A DNA stretch of 64,000 nucleotides from Aliagarivorans taiwanensis DSM 22990 (GCF_000429505.1 NZ_AUBZ01000009.1:1-64000), one strand, 5' to 3'; numbered from the stretch's first letter, positions 36,668 to 46,070 are shown. A program made the numbers and translations. The notes: generated from the letters alone by a model not told the origin.

Positions 36668-39529
36668 ATGGACATGCCCAGTGAACACGACCTAGCTGAT
36701 ACCCCCACCAACCGTGACGACGCCTACCAGCAGCTTGAGCAGATGCTGCTGCAGAGCTTTGAACCGGAGCAGGTGCTTAGCGGCGAAACCGAAACCCTCG
36801 CCTTTGGCACCGACGCCAGTTTTTACCGGCTGATCCCCAAGCTGGTGGTCAAGCTGCGCTCCTTGGCCCAGCTAAAATGGGTGATGGCTTGCTGCCGTGA
36901 TTTGTCGTTGCCCTTTACCTTTCGCGCGGCGGGCACCAGCTTGTCGGGTCAGGCAATCAGCGATTCGGTGTTACTGCTGCTTAGCGATGATTGGACCGGC
37001 CATCAGATCCTTGAAGAGGGACAAGCCATCCGCCTCCAGCCCGGTGTGATTGGCGCGGATGCTAACCGCTATTTGGCGCCCTATCAAAAGAAAATCGGCC
37101 CGGATCCGGCCTCGATTGCCGCCTGTAAGATTGGCGGGATCGTCGCCAACAATGCCTCGGGGATGTGCTGTGGCACTGCCCAAAACAGCTACAACACGTT
37201 AAAAAGCATGCACTTGGTGCTGGCGGATGGCAGCGAGTTGGACACTGCCGACCCGCTTAGTGTGCAGCGTTTTCGCTTTTCTCATGGCGGGTTGTTACAA
37301 AGCCTTAAGCAGCTAGCTGAACAAACGGTGGCCAACAAAGAGCTGCGTACGCTGATTCAGCACAAGTACCGCCTGAAGAACACCACCGGCTACAGCCTGA
37401 ACGCACTGATTGATTATCAAGACCCCATCGATATCCTGACTCACCTGATGGTGGGCTCGGAGGGTACCCTAGGCTTTATTGCCAGCGTGACCTATCAAAC
37501 CGTCGATGACCATCCCCATAAAGCCTCGTGTTTGTTGGTCTTCGACAATAACCAACAGGCCTGTGAGGCAGTCAAAACCTTGGCCGCTAAGCCGGTATCG
37601 GCGGTGGAGCTGATGGATGGACGGGCGCTGGCTTCGGTGGCCGATCAGCCCGGTATGCCAGATTTTATCCAGCACTTAGACAAGCAAGCCTGCGCCCTGC
37701 TGGTGGAGGCACGCAGCAGCAGCGCCAGCGGCCTAACCCAGCGTTGCAATGCGCTAATCAAAAGTCTGGAAGCGCACCCACGCCGCAACGAAGTCGCGTT
37801 TACCCCGCTGGAGCAGGAATACAGCCGACTATGGGCTATTCGCAAGGGCCTGTTCCCCGCGGTGGGGGCGGTGCGAGCCACTGGCACCACGGTGGTGATT
37901 GAGGATGTTGCCTTCCCGATTGAGCATCTGGCTGAAGGCGTCGAGGCGCTGCAACAGCTGTTCGTTGAACATGGCTACCAAGAGGCGCTGATCTTCGGTC
38001 ATGCACTGGCGGGCAACCTGCATTTCGTGTTCACCCAAAGCTTTGATACGCCGGAAGAGGTGGCACGTTACGACGGCTTTATGCAGGCGGTCAGTCAGCT
38101 GGTGGCGGTGGATTATAAGGGCTCCCTAAAAGCGGAGCATGGCACTGGGCGCAACATGGCTCCCTTTGTGGAGTTGGAATGGGGCGAGCAGGGCATGGCC
38201 TTGATGCAGCAGATCAAGCAGCTGTTTGACCCGCAGGGCCTGCTCAACCCAGGGGTGATCCTCAACCCTGACTCGCAGGCGCACATTCGAAACTTAAAGC
38301 CGATGCCCGCCGCCGATAGCTTGGTGGATAAGTGCATCGAGTGCGGCTTCTGTGAGGCGGTCTGCCCCTCGCGCAAGCTTAGCCTGACTCCTCGCCAGCG
38401 GATTGTTATCTACCGTGAGATAGCTGCCCTGAGGCGCAGTCAGGAGCAGCCTGAGCGCTTGGCGAGGATGGAAAAAGACTTCAAGTATCAGGGCATCGAT
38501 ACCTGCGCGGCAGTAGGCCTGTGTGCCGATCGCTGCCCGGTGGGGATCAACACCGGCGATCTGGTGCGCAAGCTGCGGGCCGAGGCGCAACAAGGGGGCC
38601 GCGGCGAGACCATCGCGCGCTGGAGCGCCAAGCACTTTGCCGGTCTTGCCAGTGGTGGCCGGGTCGGTCTGCAGTTGATGGATTTCACCCAGCAGCTACT
38701 GGGCGAAAAGGTGATGGGCAAGCTCACCCATGGGGCCGGCAAGCTGACCAAGCAGCCAGCGCTGCAGCAATGGAGTCCGGCCTTCCCTAAGGCTGCAGCC
38801 AGCTTCAAGCCCAAGCGGGTGTTCCACCCCGACAAGGTGGTGTATTTTCCTTCCTGTGCGTCACGCACCATGGGGCCGCCGGCTGACGCGCTTGATCAAC
38901 GCTCACTGCAAGAGGCCACCTGCTCGGTGCTGGAAAAGGCTGGCTTTGAGGTGATTGTTCCCGAGGGGATTGGCGGCAGCTGCTGCGGCTTGCCCTATCA
39001 CAGCAAAGGCTTTGCCGCGCAAAGTGAGGCGAAATCCAAGCAGCTGGAAGCGCTGCTATGGCAGGCCAGTGAGCAAGGTCGCTGGCCAGTGCTGATGGAC
39101 ACTAGCCCCTGTGCCAAACGCAGCCAAGAGCAGTTTACTCAAGATATGGCGATCTACGAGCCGGTGGGCTTTATCTACCAGCACGCCTTGCCACGGCTGG
39201 AAATCTTGCCGTTGCAGCAGCCCATCATGTTGCATCTGACCTGTAGCTCGCGGCGGATGGGGGTTGAACAGGCCTTTATGGGCTTGGCCAAGGCCTGTGC
39301 ACCTGAGGCGGTACTGCCAGAGCAGATCTATTGCTGCGGCTGGGCGGGCGACAAAGGCTTCAGCCATCCAGAACTTAATGCCAGTGCCCTGGAGCGCTTA
39401 CGTGAGCAAGTGCCGGAAGGTTGCTCGCGCGGCTACAGCAATAGCCGCACCTGTGAGATTGGCTTAATGAAACACAGCGGTATTCCCTATCAATCGATTG
39501 TCTATCTGGTCGACGAGGTCAGTCTATGA
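36668..39529 (+). CDS. dld: FAD- and Fe-S-dependent D-lactate dehydrogenase (Dld-II-like)
   Basis: 953 residues from the ATG with gagag upstream; a GTG two codons earlier is possible. FAD-binding PCMH domain (residues 45-270: FRAAGTSLSGQAIS, IVANNASGMCCG) and FAD-oxidase C domain (270-530) are followed by a two-cluster ferredoxin domain (C556IECGFCEAVCP and CAAVGLCADRCPVG) and a C-terminal CCG-type (cysteine-rich) domain with GGSCCGLPYHS and YCCGWAGDKGF. It oxidises D-lactate to pyruvate and passes electrons to the membrane pool. This architecture is that of Shewanella Dld-II; other D-2-hydroxyacid substrates are possible. The lactate permease and lldEFG genes are not in the window. Confidence 0.88.
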   Translation: MDMPSEHDLADTPTNRDDAYQQLEQMLLQSFEPEQVLSGETETLAFGTDASFYRLIPKLVVKLRSLAQLKWVMACCRDLSLPFTFRAAGTSLSGQAISDSVLLLLSDDWTGHQILEEGQAIRLQPGVIGADANRYLAPYQKKIGPDPASIAACKIGGIVANNASGMCCGTAQNSYNTLKSMHLVLADGSELDTADPLSVQRFRFSHGGLLQSLKQLAEQTVANKELRTLIQHKYRLKNTTGYSLNALIDYQDPIDILTHLMVGSEGTLGFIASVTYQTVDDHPHKASCLLVFDNNQQACEAVKTLAAKPVSAVELMDGRALASVADQPGMPDFIQHLDKQACALLVEARSSSASGLTQRCNALIKSLEAHPRRNEVAFTPLEQEYSRLWAIRKGLFPAVGAVRATGTTVVIEDVAFPIEHLAEGVEALQQLFVEHGYQEALIFGHALAGNLHFVFTQSFDTPEEVARYDGFMQAVSQLVAVDYKGSLKAEHGTGRNMAPFVELEWGEQGMALMQQIKQLFDPQGLLNPGVILNPDSQAHIRNLKPMPAADSLVDKCIECGFCEAVCPSRKLSLTPRQRIVIYREIAALRRSQEQPERLARMEKDFKYQGIDTCAAVGLCADRCPVGINTGDLVRKLRAEAQQGGRGETIARWSAKHFAGLASGGRVGLQLMDFTQQLLGEKVMGKLTHGAGKLTKQPALQQWSPAFPKAAASFKPKRVFHPDKVVYFPSCASRTMGPPADALDQRSLQEATCSVLEKAGFEVIVPEGIGGSCCGLPYHSKGFAAQSEAKSKQLEALLWQASEQGRWPVLMDTSPCAKRSQEQFTQDMAIYEPVGFIYQHALPRLEILPLQQPIMLHLTCSSRRMGVEQAFMGLAKACAPEAVLPEQIYCCGWAGDKGFSHPELNASALERLREQVPEGCSRGYSNSRTCEIGLMKHSGIPYQSIVYLVDEVSL

Positions 39530-39651
39530 ACCCACAGGCACTGCTTAAGCCTATTGAGTCGCAGCAAAAGGCAGAACAAGCCGTTACTACATCACGTAAT
39601 AGCAAGTGGCTGGCGAAACGTCGACGGCGGCGCGAGCCAGCCAGAGAATAG
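39526..39651 (+). CDS. Small basic protein translationally coupled to dld
   Basis: 41 codons starting at the ATGA overlap with the dld stop and preceded by a gagg site within dld. The product is hydrophilic with a very basic C-terminal half (KWLAKRRRRREPARE). No domain is recognised. Coupling to dld and the clear start favour a real small gene, though the high Arg content could be chance in this GC-rich DNA. Confidence 0.45.
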   Translation: MNPQALLKPIESQQKAEQAVTTSRNSKWLAKRRRRREPARE

Positions 39652-39699
39652 GAAGAGCTCACCTTGGGCGTGAACCTCCCCCAAGTTCAGGCTAATTAA

Positions 39700-39715
39700 T
39701 AAAGTACTAACTTTA
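39700..39715. promoter_or_regulatory. TAAAGT-N4-ACTTTA palindrome upstream of SufR-like gene
   Basis: A perfect 6-bp inverted repeat with a 4-base centre ends 23 bp before the ATG at 39739. Its position suits an operator for autoregulation by the regulator it precedes; this is inferred. Confidence 0.5.
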
Positions 39716-39738
39716 CATAATCGTCATCGCCCTCAATA

Positions 39739-40362
39739 ATGACGGAGATGAAAAGTAGCGAACAAATCTTATTTACCATTAAGCGCCATGGTCAGCAGAG
39801 CGTAAAAATGCTGGCCGATCAGCTCAGCATGACCACCATGGGGGTGCGCCAGCACCTGCACCAGCTAGAGCAGCAAGGCTTAGTGGAATTCCATGAGCAA
39901 AAGGTGAAAGTGGGTCGACCGACCCGCTTTTGGCGCCTGACCGCCAGCGGCCATGCGCGCTTTCCCGACTCGCACAGCGACCTTAGCGTGCAGCTACTCA
40001 GCGCCGTTGAGCAGGTGTTTGGTGATGAAGGGCTGGAGCAGCTGGTTGCAAAACGTGAACAGCAAAGTCTGGCCAACTATCAGCGGCTGCTAAGCCCGCT
40101 TGAGGATGTCGAAGCCAAGCTGGATGCCTTTACTCGCCGCCGCAGTGAAGAGGGCTACTTGGCCAGCTGGGCCACCCATGATCAAGGCTACCTGTTTATC
40201 GAAGATCACTGCCCTATCTGCGCCGCCGCCAGCACCTGCCAAAAGCTGTGTCGCTCAGAGTTAGCGATGTTGGGCTACTTGTTTGAGGGCTATCAGGTGT
40301 CACGCCAAGAACACATTGTGCAGGGAGCGCGGCGCTGTGCCTACTATCTGGTTAAGTCCTAG
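39739..40362 (+). CDS. SufR-like Fe-S-type winged-helix regulator
   Basis: 207 residues. An N-terminal DeoR/ArsR-type winged helix (residues 5-70: SVKMLADQLSMTTMGVRQHLHQLEQQGLV, wing KVKVGRPTRFW) is followed by a helical dimer segment. The C-terminal region has cysteines in CPICAAASTCQKLC and a later RRCAYYLV, the arrangement by which SufR-type repressors hold a [2Fe-2S] or [4Fe-4S] cluster. It likely senses iron-sulfur or redox status. It follows the Fe-S-containing dld and its small partner, and a palindrome lies in front of it, so control of dld or of itself is plausible. Confidence 0.7.
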   Translation: MTEMKSSEQILFTIKRHGQQSVKMLADQLSMTTMGVRQHLHQLEQQGLVEFHEQKVKVGRPTRFWRLTASGHARFPDSHSDLSVQLLSAVEQVFGDEGLEQLVAKREQQSLANYQRLLSPLEDVEAKLDAFTRRRSEEGYLASWATHDQGYLFIEDHCPICAAASTCQKLCRSELAMLGYLFEGYQVSRQEHIVQGARRCAYYLVKS

Positions 40363-40399
40363 CTGGCGCTTATTAAAGAGCCTTTGGGGAGCGCGTGCG

Positions 40400-40834
40400 G
40401 TGGTTGCGCTGTTTGCAGGCCTGCTGTTCCCTGCGATTAATGCCCAAGCCAGCGACTGCCAACTCAATCAGATTCCAGCAAATCAACAATACTATGGCTG
40501 CGCGTGTAGCTTCTACCTGCCCACCGTGGCTGGCAACCCAACCCGCATTCTGCTGCAGACCCAACTCGATGGCTCCGATCCCATCCTAAACCGCGATGGG
40601 CGCGCACAACCTATATGGGGCAGCCGCAGCACAGAGATGCTCAGTGAAGCCGGCCAGCAGCAGTTGCACCGTTGGCGCTGGCATAATCAAGCTATCAACC
40701 TAAAGGTGGTGGCTGCCCCGCGCTGTGAGTGGGGTAAGGCCGGCTGTGAAGTGGTGCACTATGTGGCCCAGCTGGCAATTGCCGGTAACTACCAGCAGTG
40801 TGAGTGGCTACTGCAAGGAGATTGTGGCTGTTAG
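40400..40834 (+). CDS. Secreted cysteine-containing protein of unknown function
   Basis: 144 residues if translation starts at this GTG (ggggag about 8 bases upstream), giving a signal peptide VALFAGLLFPAINAQA. The same frame is open back to 40283, inside the preceding gene, so a longer form is possible. The mature protein has about eight cysteines (CACSFYLP, PRCEWGKAGCEV, CEWLLQGDCGC), suggesting disulfides in the periplasm. I recognise no family. It is 37 bp after the SufR-like gene. Confidence 0.55.
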   Translation: MVALFAGLLFPAINAQASDCQLNQIPANQQYYGCACSFYLPTVAGNPTRILLQTQLDGSDPILNRDGRAQPIWGSRSTEMLSEAGQQQLHRWRWHNQAINLKVVAAPRCEWGKAGCEVVHYVAQLAIAGNYQQCEWLLQGDCGC

Positions 40835-40874
40835 CATTAAAGCTAGAGAGTAGAGAGGGAGAGGGGAGAGAGCA

Positions 40875-41414
40875 ATGCACTACATGGACGTACTGAACTT
40901 CTGGTTCTCAGAATGCCGACCTGCCCAATGGTTTGAAAAAGACCTAGCCTTTGACCGGGAAGTGGAGCGGCGCTTTGCAGTATTTCACCGGGCTGCGGCT
41001 GCTGGAGAGCTCGCCTATTGGCGGGTGCGAGCCCAAGGCGCGCTGGCCGAAGTGATTGTGCTGGACCAGTTCTCTCGCAACATCTTCCGCGATAGCCCGC
41101 AAGCCTTTGCTTATGACTCAGTGGCTTTGGTGTTGGCTCAGCAAGCCATCGCTAACTATCAGGACAAGGTGCTTGCACCTATCCAGCAGGCTTTTTTGTA
41201 TATGCCATTTATGCACTCGGAGAGCCGAGTCATTCAGCAGCAAAGCGTAGCCTTGTTCTCCCAGCCGGGGCTGGAGCAGAATTATGACTTCGCCGCGCAG
41301 CATGCGCGGATTATCGAACGCTTTGGTCGCTACCCGCACCGTAATACCCTCCTTGGGCGTACTAGCAGCCCTGAAGAGCGCGAGTTTCTTAACACTCCAG
41401 GCTCGTCGTTTTAG
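40875..41414 (+). CDS. DUF924 family protein
   Basis: 179 residues, soluble, all-helical TPR-like fold. Hallmarks: VLNFWFSE...QWFEKD at the N-terminus, VIVLDQFSRNIFRDSPQAFAYD in the centre, and QAFLYMPFMHSES and RYPHRNTLLGR later. The biochemical role of the family is not established. It is preceded by an unusually long purine tract (agagagtagagagggag..., 40847-40871) that contains the ribosome site. Confidence 0.85.
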   Translation: MHYMDVLNFWFSECRPAQWFEKDLAFDREVERRFAVFHRAAAAGELAYWRVRAQGALAEVIVLDQFSRNIFRDSPQAFAYDSVALVLAQQAIANYQDKVLAPIQQAFLYMPFMHSESRVIQQQSVALFSQPGLEQNYDFAAQHARIIERFGRYPHRNTLLGRTSSPEEREFLNTPGSSF

Positions 41415-41547
41415 TCGCAAGCGCAGACGGTTACTGACATGCGGCTATCGTAGGTGATAGGTTTTTTATGGTTTTTAGTTGTAAATAAAACCTAAAGTGC
41501 CTGTCTAAAGTTTCGCCGATTCTCTCTATCTTAAAATATTTCACTAA

Positions 41548-41565
41548 CTGTCATGTGGCTGTCAC
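41548..41565 (+). promoter_or_regulatory. PHO box (PhoB site) of the pst operon
   Basis: CTGTCAT-gtgg-CTGTCAC matches the two 7-bp PhoB half-sites with a 4-base spacer almost perfectly, followed by another partial repeat (TTGACTT). A -10-like tttaatct lies about 11 bp further, so PhoB replaces the -35 element. This predicts strong induction by phosphate starvation. Confidence 0.9.
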
Positions 41566-41637
41566 ATTGACTTGTTTTAATCTGCGTCGAGTCACAGGAG
41601 ACGTGACCCCCAATAAACAACTTTAGAGAGTAGTATC

Positions 41638-42453
41638 GTGAAAAACCTAATCATCTCATCTATCAGCGCTGTATCGCTAATGTTTGGTGCCTCTGCTTAC
41701 GCTGCTAGCACTGTAACTGCTTCTGGCTCTACCTCTGTAACCGGTGTTATGGAAGTACTGGCTGAGAAATACCAAGCCACACAAGCTGATGCTGTAGAAG
41801 TACAAGGTACTGGTTCTGGCGCAGGTATCCGTGCAGCCAACGACGGTACCAGCATGATTGGTATGTCTTCTCGTGCAGTTGCTGACGACGAGCTGAAAGC
41901 TGGCGTTAAGCAATTCACTATGGCGATGGACGGTATCGCAGTAGCAGTGAACAACGCCAACGGCGTTCAAGACCTGTCTGCTGAGCAAGTTAAGAAAATC
42001 TACATGGGTGAAATCACTAACTGGAGCGAAGTTGGCGGCGCTAACATGCCAATCGTTGCAGTAACCCGTGAAGTAGGTTCAGGTACTCGTGGTGCATTCG
42101 AAGACATCATGGGTCTGATTCGCAAGATTAACGGTCAGAAAGTGACTGCTATCTCTCCACGCGCACAAGTACAAAGCGGTAACGGTGCAATCAAAACCTT
42201 GGTTGCTAACAACCCTGCTGCAATCGGCTACATCTCTCTGGGTTCAGTAGATGAGTCTCTGCGCACTGTTAAAGTAGACGGCGCTCCAGCAACTAAAGAA
42301 GCTATCCGCGCTGGTGAGTACGGTGTTGCACGTCCATTCGTACTGATGGTTCAAGAAGACACTGCAGCTGAAGCTCAGCGTTTCATCGACTTCATCATGG
42401 GTGAAGAAGGTGCACAAATCATCGAAAGCGAAGGTTACATCGACGTTCAGTAG
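41638..42453 (+). CDS. pstS: Phosphate ABC transporter substrate-binding protein PstS
   Basis: 271 residues, GTG start, signal peptide ending ASAYAAS. PBP-like family: STVTASGSTSVTGVMEVLAE at the N-terminus with the phosphate-binding TASGSTSV loop, GTGSGAGI, and REVGSGTRGAFEDI. Captures phosphate in the periplasm. Shorter than E. coli PstS, belonging to the compact family common in marine bacteria. First gene of pstSCAB behind the PHO box. Confidence 0.95.
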   Translation: MKNLIISSISAVSLMFGASAYAASTVTASGSTSVTGVMEVLAEKYQATQADAVEVQGTGSGAGIRAANDGTSMIGMSSRAVADDELKAGVKQFTMAMDGIAVAVNNANGVQDLSAEQVKKIYMGEITNWSEVGGANMPIVAVTREVGSGTRGAFEDIMGLIRKINGQKVTAISPRAQVQSGNGAIKTLVANNPAAIGYISLGSVDESLRTVKVDGAPATKEAIRAGEYGVARPFVLMVQEDTAAEAQRFIDFIMGEEGAQIIESEGYIDVQ

Positions 42454-42540
42454 TTCCTATAAAAAACAGGGATTTACTTAAAAGGAAGGGGCGGCCAGTA
42501 GTGGTTGCCTCTTTGTTGCGTTTACAACGAAGTGAAGATT

Positions 42541-43476
42541 ATGAGTGACGTAGTAACTGTAAACCACGCCCCCACTGCGAAGCAGTCAGGGCAGGTAGTG
42601 AAAGCACTAGAGGCATCAGCCAACCGAGTTGACTGGGCCAATCACCTATTCAAATACTTGTTCATGCTGAGCGCCTTTATTGGGGTGTTTTCGGTAGGGC
42701 TTATCGGCTACTTCTTGATTAAAGAAGGCATGCCAGCGCTGAGCTATGCCGGTGTAACCAATTTTGTGTTCGGCATGGAGTGGGTGCCACCGGTACTGTT
42801 TGGTATTGCCCCAATGATCGTGGCCTCGCTGATTTCAGCACTAGGCGCGGTGGTTATCGGTGTACCGGTTGCCCTGCTAACCGCTATCTTCCTGGCTGAA
42901 GTGGCGCCTAAGCGCGTGGCTGACGTGGTACGCCCTGCGGTCGAGCTGCTGGCCGGTATTCCTTCGGTGGTTTACGGCTTCTTTGGCCTGGTGATTATCG
43001 TACCGATGGTGGAGAAGGTGTTTAACATTCCTGCCGGTAACACCCTGATGGCCGCGATTATCGTACTGGCGGTGATGATTCTGCCCACCGTGATTGCCAT
43101 CTCCGAGACTGCGCTGCGCGCCGTACCTCGCAGCTACAAAGAGGGCTCACTGGCGCTGGGTGCTTCACCGATGTTCACCATCTTTAAAGTGCTACTGCCT
43201 GCGGCTCGCTCGGGTATCTTGGCCGGTGTGGTACTGGGTATTGCCCGCGCCATCGGTGAGACCATGGCGATTATCATGGTGATGGGTAACTCGCCGGCGA
43301 TGCCGCGTCACTTGCTCGATTCTGCCCGCTCGCTAACTGCTAACATTGCGATGGAAATGGCCTACGCAACCGGCCTGCACTCTAGCGCGCTATACACCAC
43401 CGGTATTGTACTGCTGGTGTTTGTTATGGTGCTTAACGCCACCCTGTTATACCTCAACCGAGAGAAGGCAAGATAA
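42541..43476 (+). CDS. pstC: Phosphate ABC transporter permease PstC
   Basis: 311 residues from the ATG at 42541; an upstream in-frame ATG at 42505 is less likely. About six membrane segments; PAVELLAGIPSVVYGFFGL and ALRAVPRSYKEGSLALGAS (the EAA-type loop) are characteristic. The stop overlaps the pstA start by one base. Confidence 0.95.
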   Translation: MSDVVTVNHAPTAKQSGQVVKALEASANRVDWANHLFKYLFMLSAFIGVFSVGLIGYFLIKEGMPALSYAGVTNFVFGMEWVPPVLFGIAPMIVASLISALGAVVIGVPVALLTAIFLAEVAPKRVADVVRPAVELLAGIPSVVYGFFGLVIIVPMVEKVFNIPAGNTLMAAIIVLAVMILPTVIAISETALRAVPRSYKEGSLALGASPMFTIFKVLLPAARSGILAGVVLGIARAIGETMAIIMVMGNSPAMPRHLLDSARSLTANIAMEMAYATGLHSSALYTTGIVLLVFVMVLNATLLYLNREKAR

Positions 43477-44321
43477 TGCGTCGAACGATTGAAGATAGAA
43501 TTGCCCTGTCACTGATCTGGGGCGGAGCCAGCCTGACCATCATCTTCCTGGTATGGATGTTGTGGCATATCCTGGCGAACGGTTTGTCGTACGTAGACTG
43601 GACCTTTATCAGCGCCAACTACTCGGTGACTGATAAAGAAAACTCCGGTATCTGGCCGATGATCGTATCGACCATCTACATGGTGATTCTGTCCATCGCC
43701 ATTGCCGCGCCAATCGGCATTATGACCGCGCTGTTCTTGACTGAATACGCCAAGCCCGGCAGTAAAGTGGTGAAGGTTATCCGCTTCTGTACCGAGTCGC
43801 TGGCCGGTATTCCGTCGATTATCTACGGCCTGTTCGGTATGACCTTCTTCGTGGTAACCCTGGGCTTAGGCTTCTCGATCTTGTCGGGTGCCTTGACCCT
43901 GACCATCTTGATCCTACCGGTTATCATCCGTACCACTGAAGAAGCGCTGATTGCGGTGCCGCTGGCCTACCGTGAAGGCTCTTACGGCCTGGGCGCCTCT
44001 AAGATCTACACCATTTGGCGAGTAATTTTGCCATCGGCGATGCCGGGTATTATCACCTCGGTAATCCTAAGTACCGGCCGTGTTATTGGCGAATCTGCGC
44101 CAGTATTTTTGACTGCCGGTATGGTGGCCCGTATCCCTGATTCAGTACTTGATTCTGGTCGTACCCTAACGGTACACCTGTACAAACTCACCACAGAGCT
44201 ATACACCGTTCACGATTGGAACCAAGCCTATGCAACGGCAACGGTACTGATTGTACTGGTACTGGCTATCAACCTTGTGACCAAGCTAATTGGTCGCCGT
44301 CTAAACAAAGCGACCTACTAA
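43476..44321 (+). CDS. pstA: Phosphate ABC transporter permease PstA
   Basis: 281 residues. Six membrane segments, with RFCTESLAGIPSIIYGLFGM and EEALIAVPLAYREGSYGLGAS, the PstA counterparts of the PstC motifs. Forms the channel with PstC. It ends 9 bp before pstB. Confidence 0.95.
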   Translation: MRRTIEDRIALSLIWGGASLTIIFLVWMLWHILANGLSYVDWTFISANYSVTDKENSGIWPMIVSTIYMVILSIAIAAPIGIMTALFLTEYAKPGSKVVKVIRFCTESLAGIPSIIYGLFGMTFFVVTLGLGFSILSGALTLTILILPVIIRTTEEALIAVPLAYREGSYGLGASKIYTIWRVILPSAMPGIITSVILSTGRVIGESAPVFLTAGMVARIPDSVLDSGRTLTVHLYKLTTELYTVHDWNQAYATATVLIVLVLAINLVTKLIGRRLNKATY

Positions 44322-44330
44322 GAGACAGTT

Positions 44331-45080
44331 ATGAATAAGTTTGATGTTAAAGACTTAAACCTATACTACGGTGAAAACCACGCGCTAAAAGGCATTAACC
44401 TGCCGATCCCTGAGCGTAAAGTGACTGCACTGATTGGCCCATCGGGTTGTGGTAAATCTACCCTGCTGCGCACCTTGAACCGTATGAACGATCTGATCGA
44501 GAACGTAAAGATCACCGGTAACGTGTCTCTCGATGGCGACGATATCTATCAAGAGCGCAACGTGGGCGGCCTGCGTATGAAAGTGGGCATGGTTTTCCAA
44601 AAGCCCAACCCGTTCCCGATGAGCATCTACGAAAACGTGGCCTACGGCCTGCGCGCCCAAGGCATTCGCGATAAGAAGATTATCGATGAAGCGGTTGAAA
44701 ATGCGCTACGTGGCGCCGCGTTGTGGGATGAAGTGAGCGATCGACTAGACGGCCATGCCTTTGGTCTGTCGGGCGGCCAGCAGCAGCGTCTGTGTATTGC
44801 GCGTGCGATTGCTATCCAGCCAGAAGTAATCTTGATGGATGAGCCGACCTCGGCACTGGATCCTATCGCGACCCACAAGATTGAAGAGTTGATGGAAGAG
44901 CTGCGTAAAGACTACACCATCGTGATCGTGACCCACTCTATGAACCAAGCTAAGCGTATCTCGGACAAGACGGCGGTATTCTGGATGGGTGAGCTGGTAG
45001 AGCACGGCGAAACCGCGCAGATCTTTAACTCTCCTCAAGACGAACGCACCAAAGGCTATGTAAACGGTGACTTCGGTTAA
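44331..45080 (+). CDS. pstB: Phosphate ABC transporter ATPase PstB
   Basis: 249 residues. Walker [10 protein letters not shown]-loop FQKPNPFP, signature LSGGQQQR, Walker [14 protein letters not shown] and the switch His in VTHSM. The expected downstream phoU is absent; a terminator follows instead. Confidence 0.97.
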   Translation: MNKFDVKDLNLYYGENHALKGINLPIPERKVTALIGPSGCGKSTLLRTLNRMNDLIENVKITGNVSLDGDDIYQERNVGGLRMKVGMVFQKPNPFPMSIYENVAYGLRAQGIRDKKIIDEAVENALRGAALWDEVSDRLDGHAFGLSGGQQQRLCIARAIAIQPEVILMDEPTSALDPIATHKIEELMEELRKDYTIVIVTHSMNQAKRISDKTAVFWMGELVEHGETAQIFNSPQDERTKGYVNGDFG

Positions 45081-45102
45081 TCTTAAGTAACCCTCTACTC
45101 TC

Positions 45103-45136
45103 GAAAAAACCAGGCAAGGGACTGTCTGGCTTTTTC
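45103..45136 (+). terminator. Intrinsic terminator of pst operon
   Basis: gaaaaaaccag and ctggctttttc form a stem with one mismatch and a 12-base loop, with A- and T-runs that let it work in both directions. Confidence 0.75.
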
Positions 45137-45165
45137 ACGTTTAGGATTTGGGAGAGTTTTGCGAG

Positions 45166-45843
45166 CTAAGCTTGCGCCTTTAAGCGCTTTCTGATGCCAA
45201 AGATTTTGCTGCCCAAGGCTAACCAAATCAGCGCAATCAATAGCAGGTAGCGGGCATCCGGCTCGTTGACTGAGGCGAAGCTGGCCAAGCGCAGCGGCTG
45301 AGATTCAACATACACATCATCAATCAGATTCCCCATACTACCGCCACTTAGCGCTTGGAAGTGGATAGAAGCCCCCAGGCCGTCGGCCGTGAACTGCGCG
45401 TCAAGCGCGTTCCAGGCTCGGTTGCGGTGGTCATCAAATTCGCGGTAGTACAGCAGTTCGCTCAGGTCATTGACGATGCTTACCGCAAAACGCTCTTCCC
45501 GTTTGGTTCGCGCACGGTAGTCAAAGCCGAACTGATAAACCTCTCCGGGGTTGGTGGCGAACGCTTGAAATATCTCGTAGTTACCCTCGGGGCAAGGCTT
45601 GCCTTTGTTATTGCAGTGGGCATTAAGCTCGATGTGCTGCTGTCCGTCGGTGGCGTCAATCGAGAACATGTTGTGCCATATCTCGATGTTATCGCCCGAC
45701 CAGCCTTGCACGTCGTCGCTGTTAAAGTAAGACCACTTTCCTTGTTTGAGGCTGTTGTCTTCAAAGCTGCCGTTGAGCAATAGGTTGGCGTTGGCAGAGG
45801 TCATTGTTGCCGTACAAATCAGCGCCAGAATAAATCGTTGTAT
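45166..45843 (-). CDS. Secreted protein with PEP-CTERM-like C-terminus; apparent ATA start
   Basis: The open frame from ATG 45804 begins inside what is clearly the end of a signal peptide (MTSANA). Reading further upstream in frame gives ATA at 45843, 6 bases after a gggga site, and the peptide (M)QRFILALICTATMTSANA, an ideal signal sequence. So the true start is either a non-standard ATA or a mutated ATG. The mature domain (LLLNGSFEDNSLKQGKWSYF) is a jelly-roll-like 'choice-of-anchor' type of about 150 residues. The C-terminus NEPDARYLLLIALIWLALG plus a basic tail looks like a PEP-CTERM/exosortase sorting signal. Function unknown. Confidence 0.65.
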   Translation of the reverse strand: MQRFILALICTATMTSANANLLLNGSFEDNSLKQGKWSYFNSDDVQGWSGDNIEIWHNMFSIDATDGQQHIELNAHCNNKGKPCPEGNYEIFQAFATNPGEVYQFGFDYRARTKREERFAVSIVNDLSELLYYREFDDHRNRAWNALDAQFTADGLGASIHFQALSGGSMGNLIDDVYVESQPLRLASFASVNEPDARYLLLIALIWLALGSKIFGIRKRLKAQA

Positions 45844-46070
45844 AGCCTGTTCCCCAAATCCGGTGAAAATGAATCGATATCAGTGAGTGAAAGTGGTTAT
45901 CACTAATATAGACATCAATAATCGAGCAAGTATGGAAAATAGACTAATTTACAGGGAGTTATAAGAAGTAGTGAGGAGCGTTCGCATTTTTGCAAGCGCC
46001 TATCGAATGAGCACTCGCAAAATGCAAAGTGAGAACGCTGAAGGCGAACAGTTACTTATGTAGATTGGTA

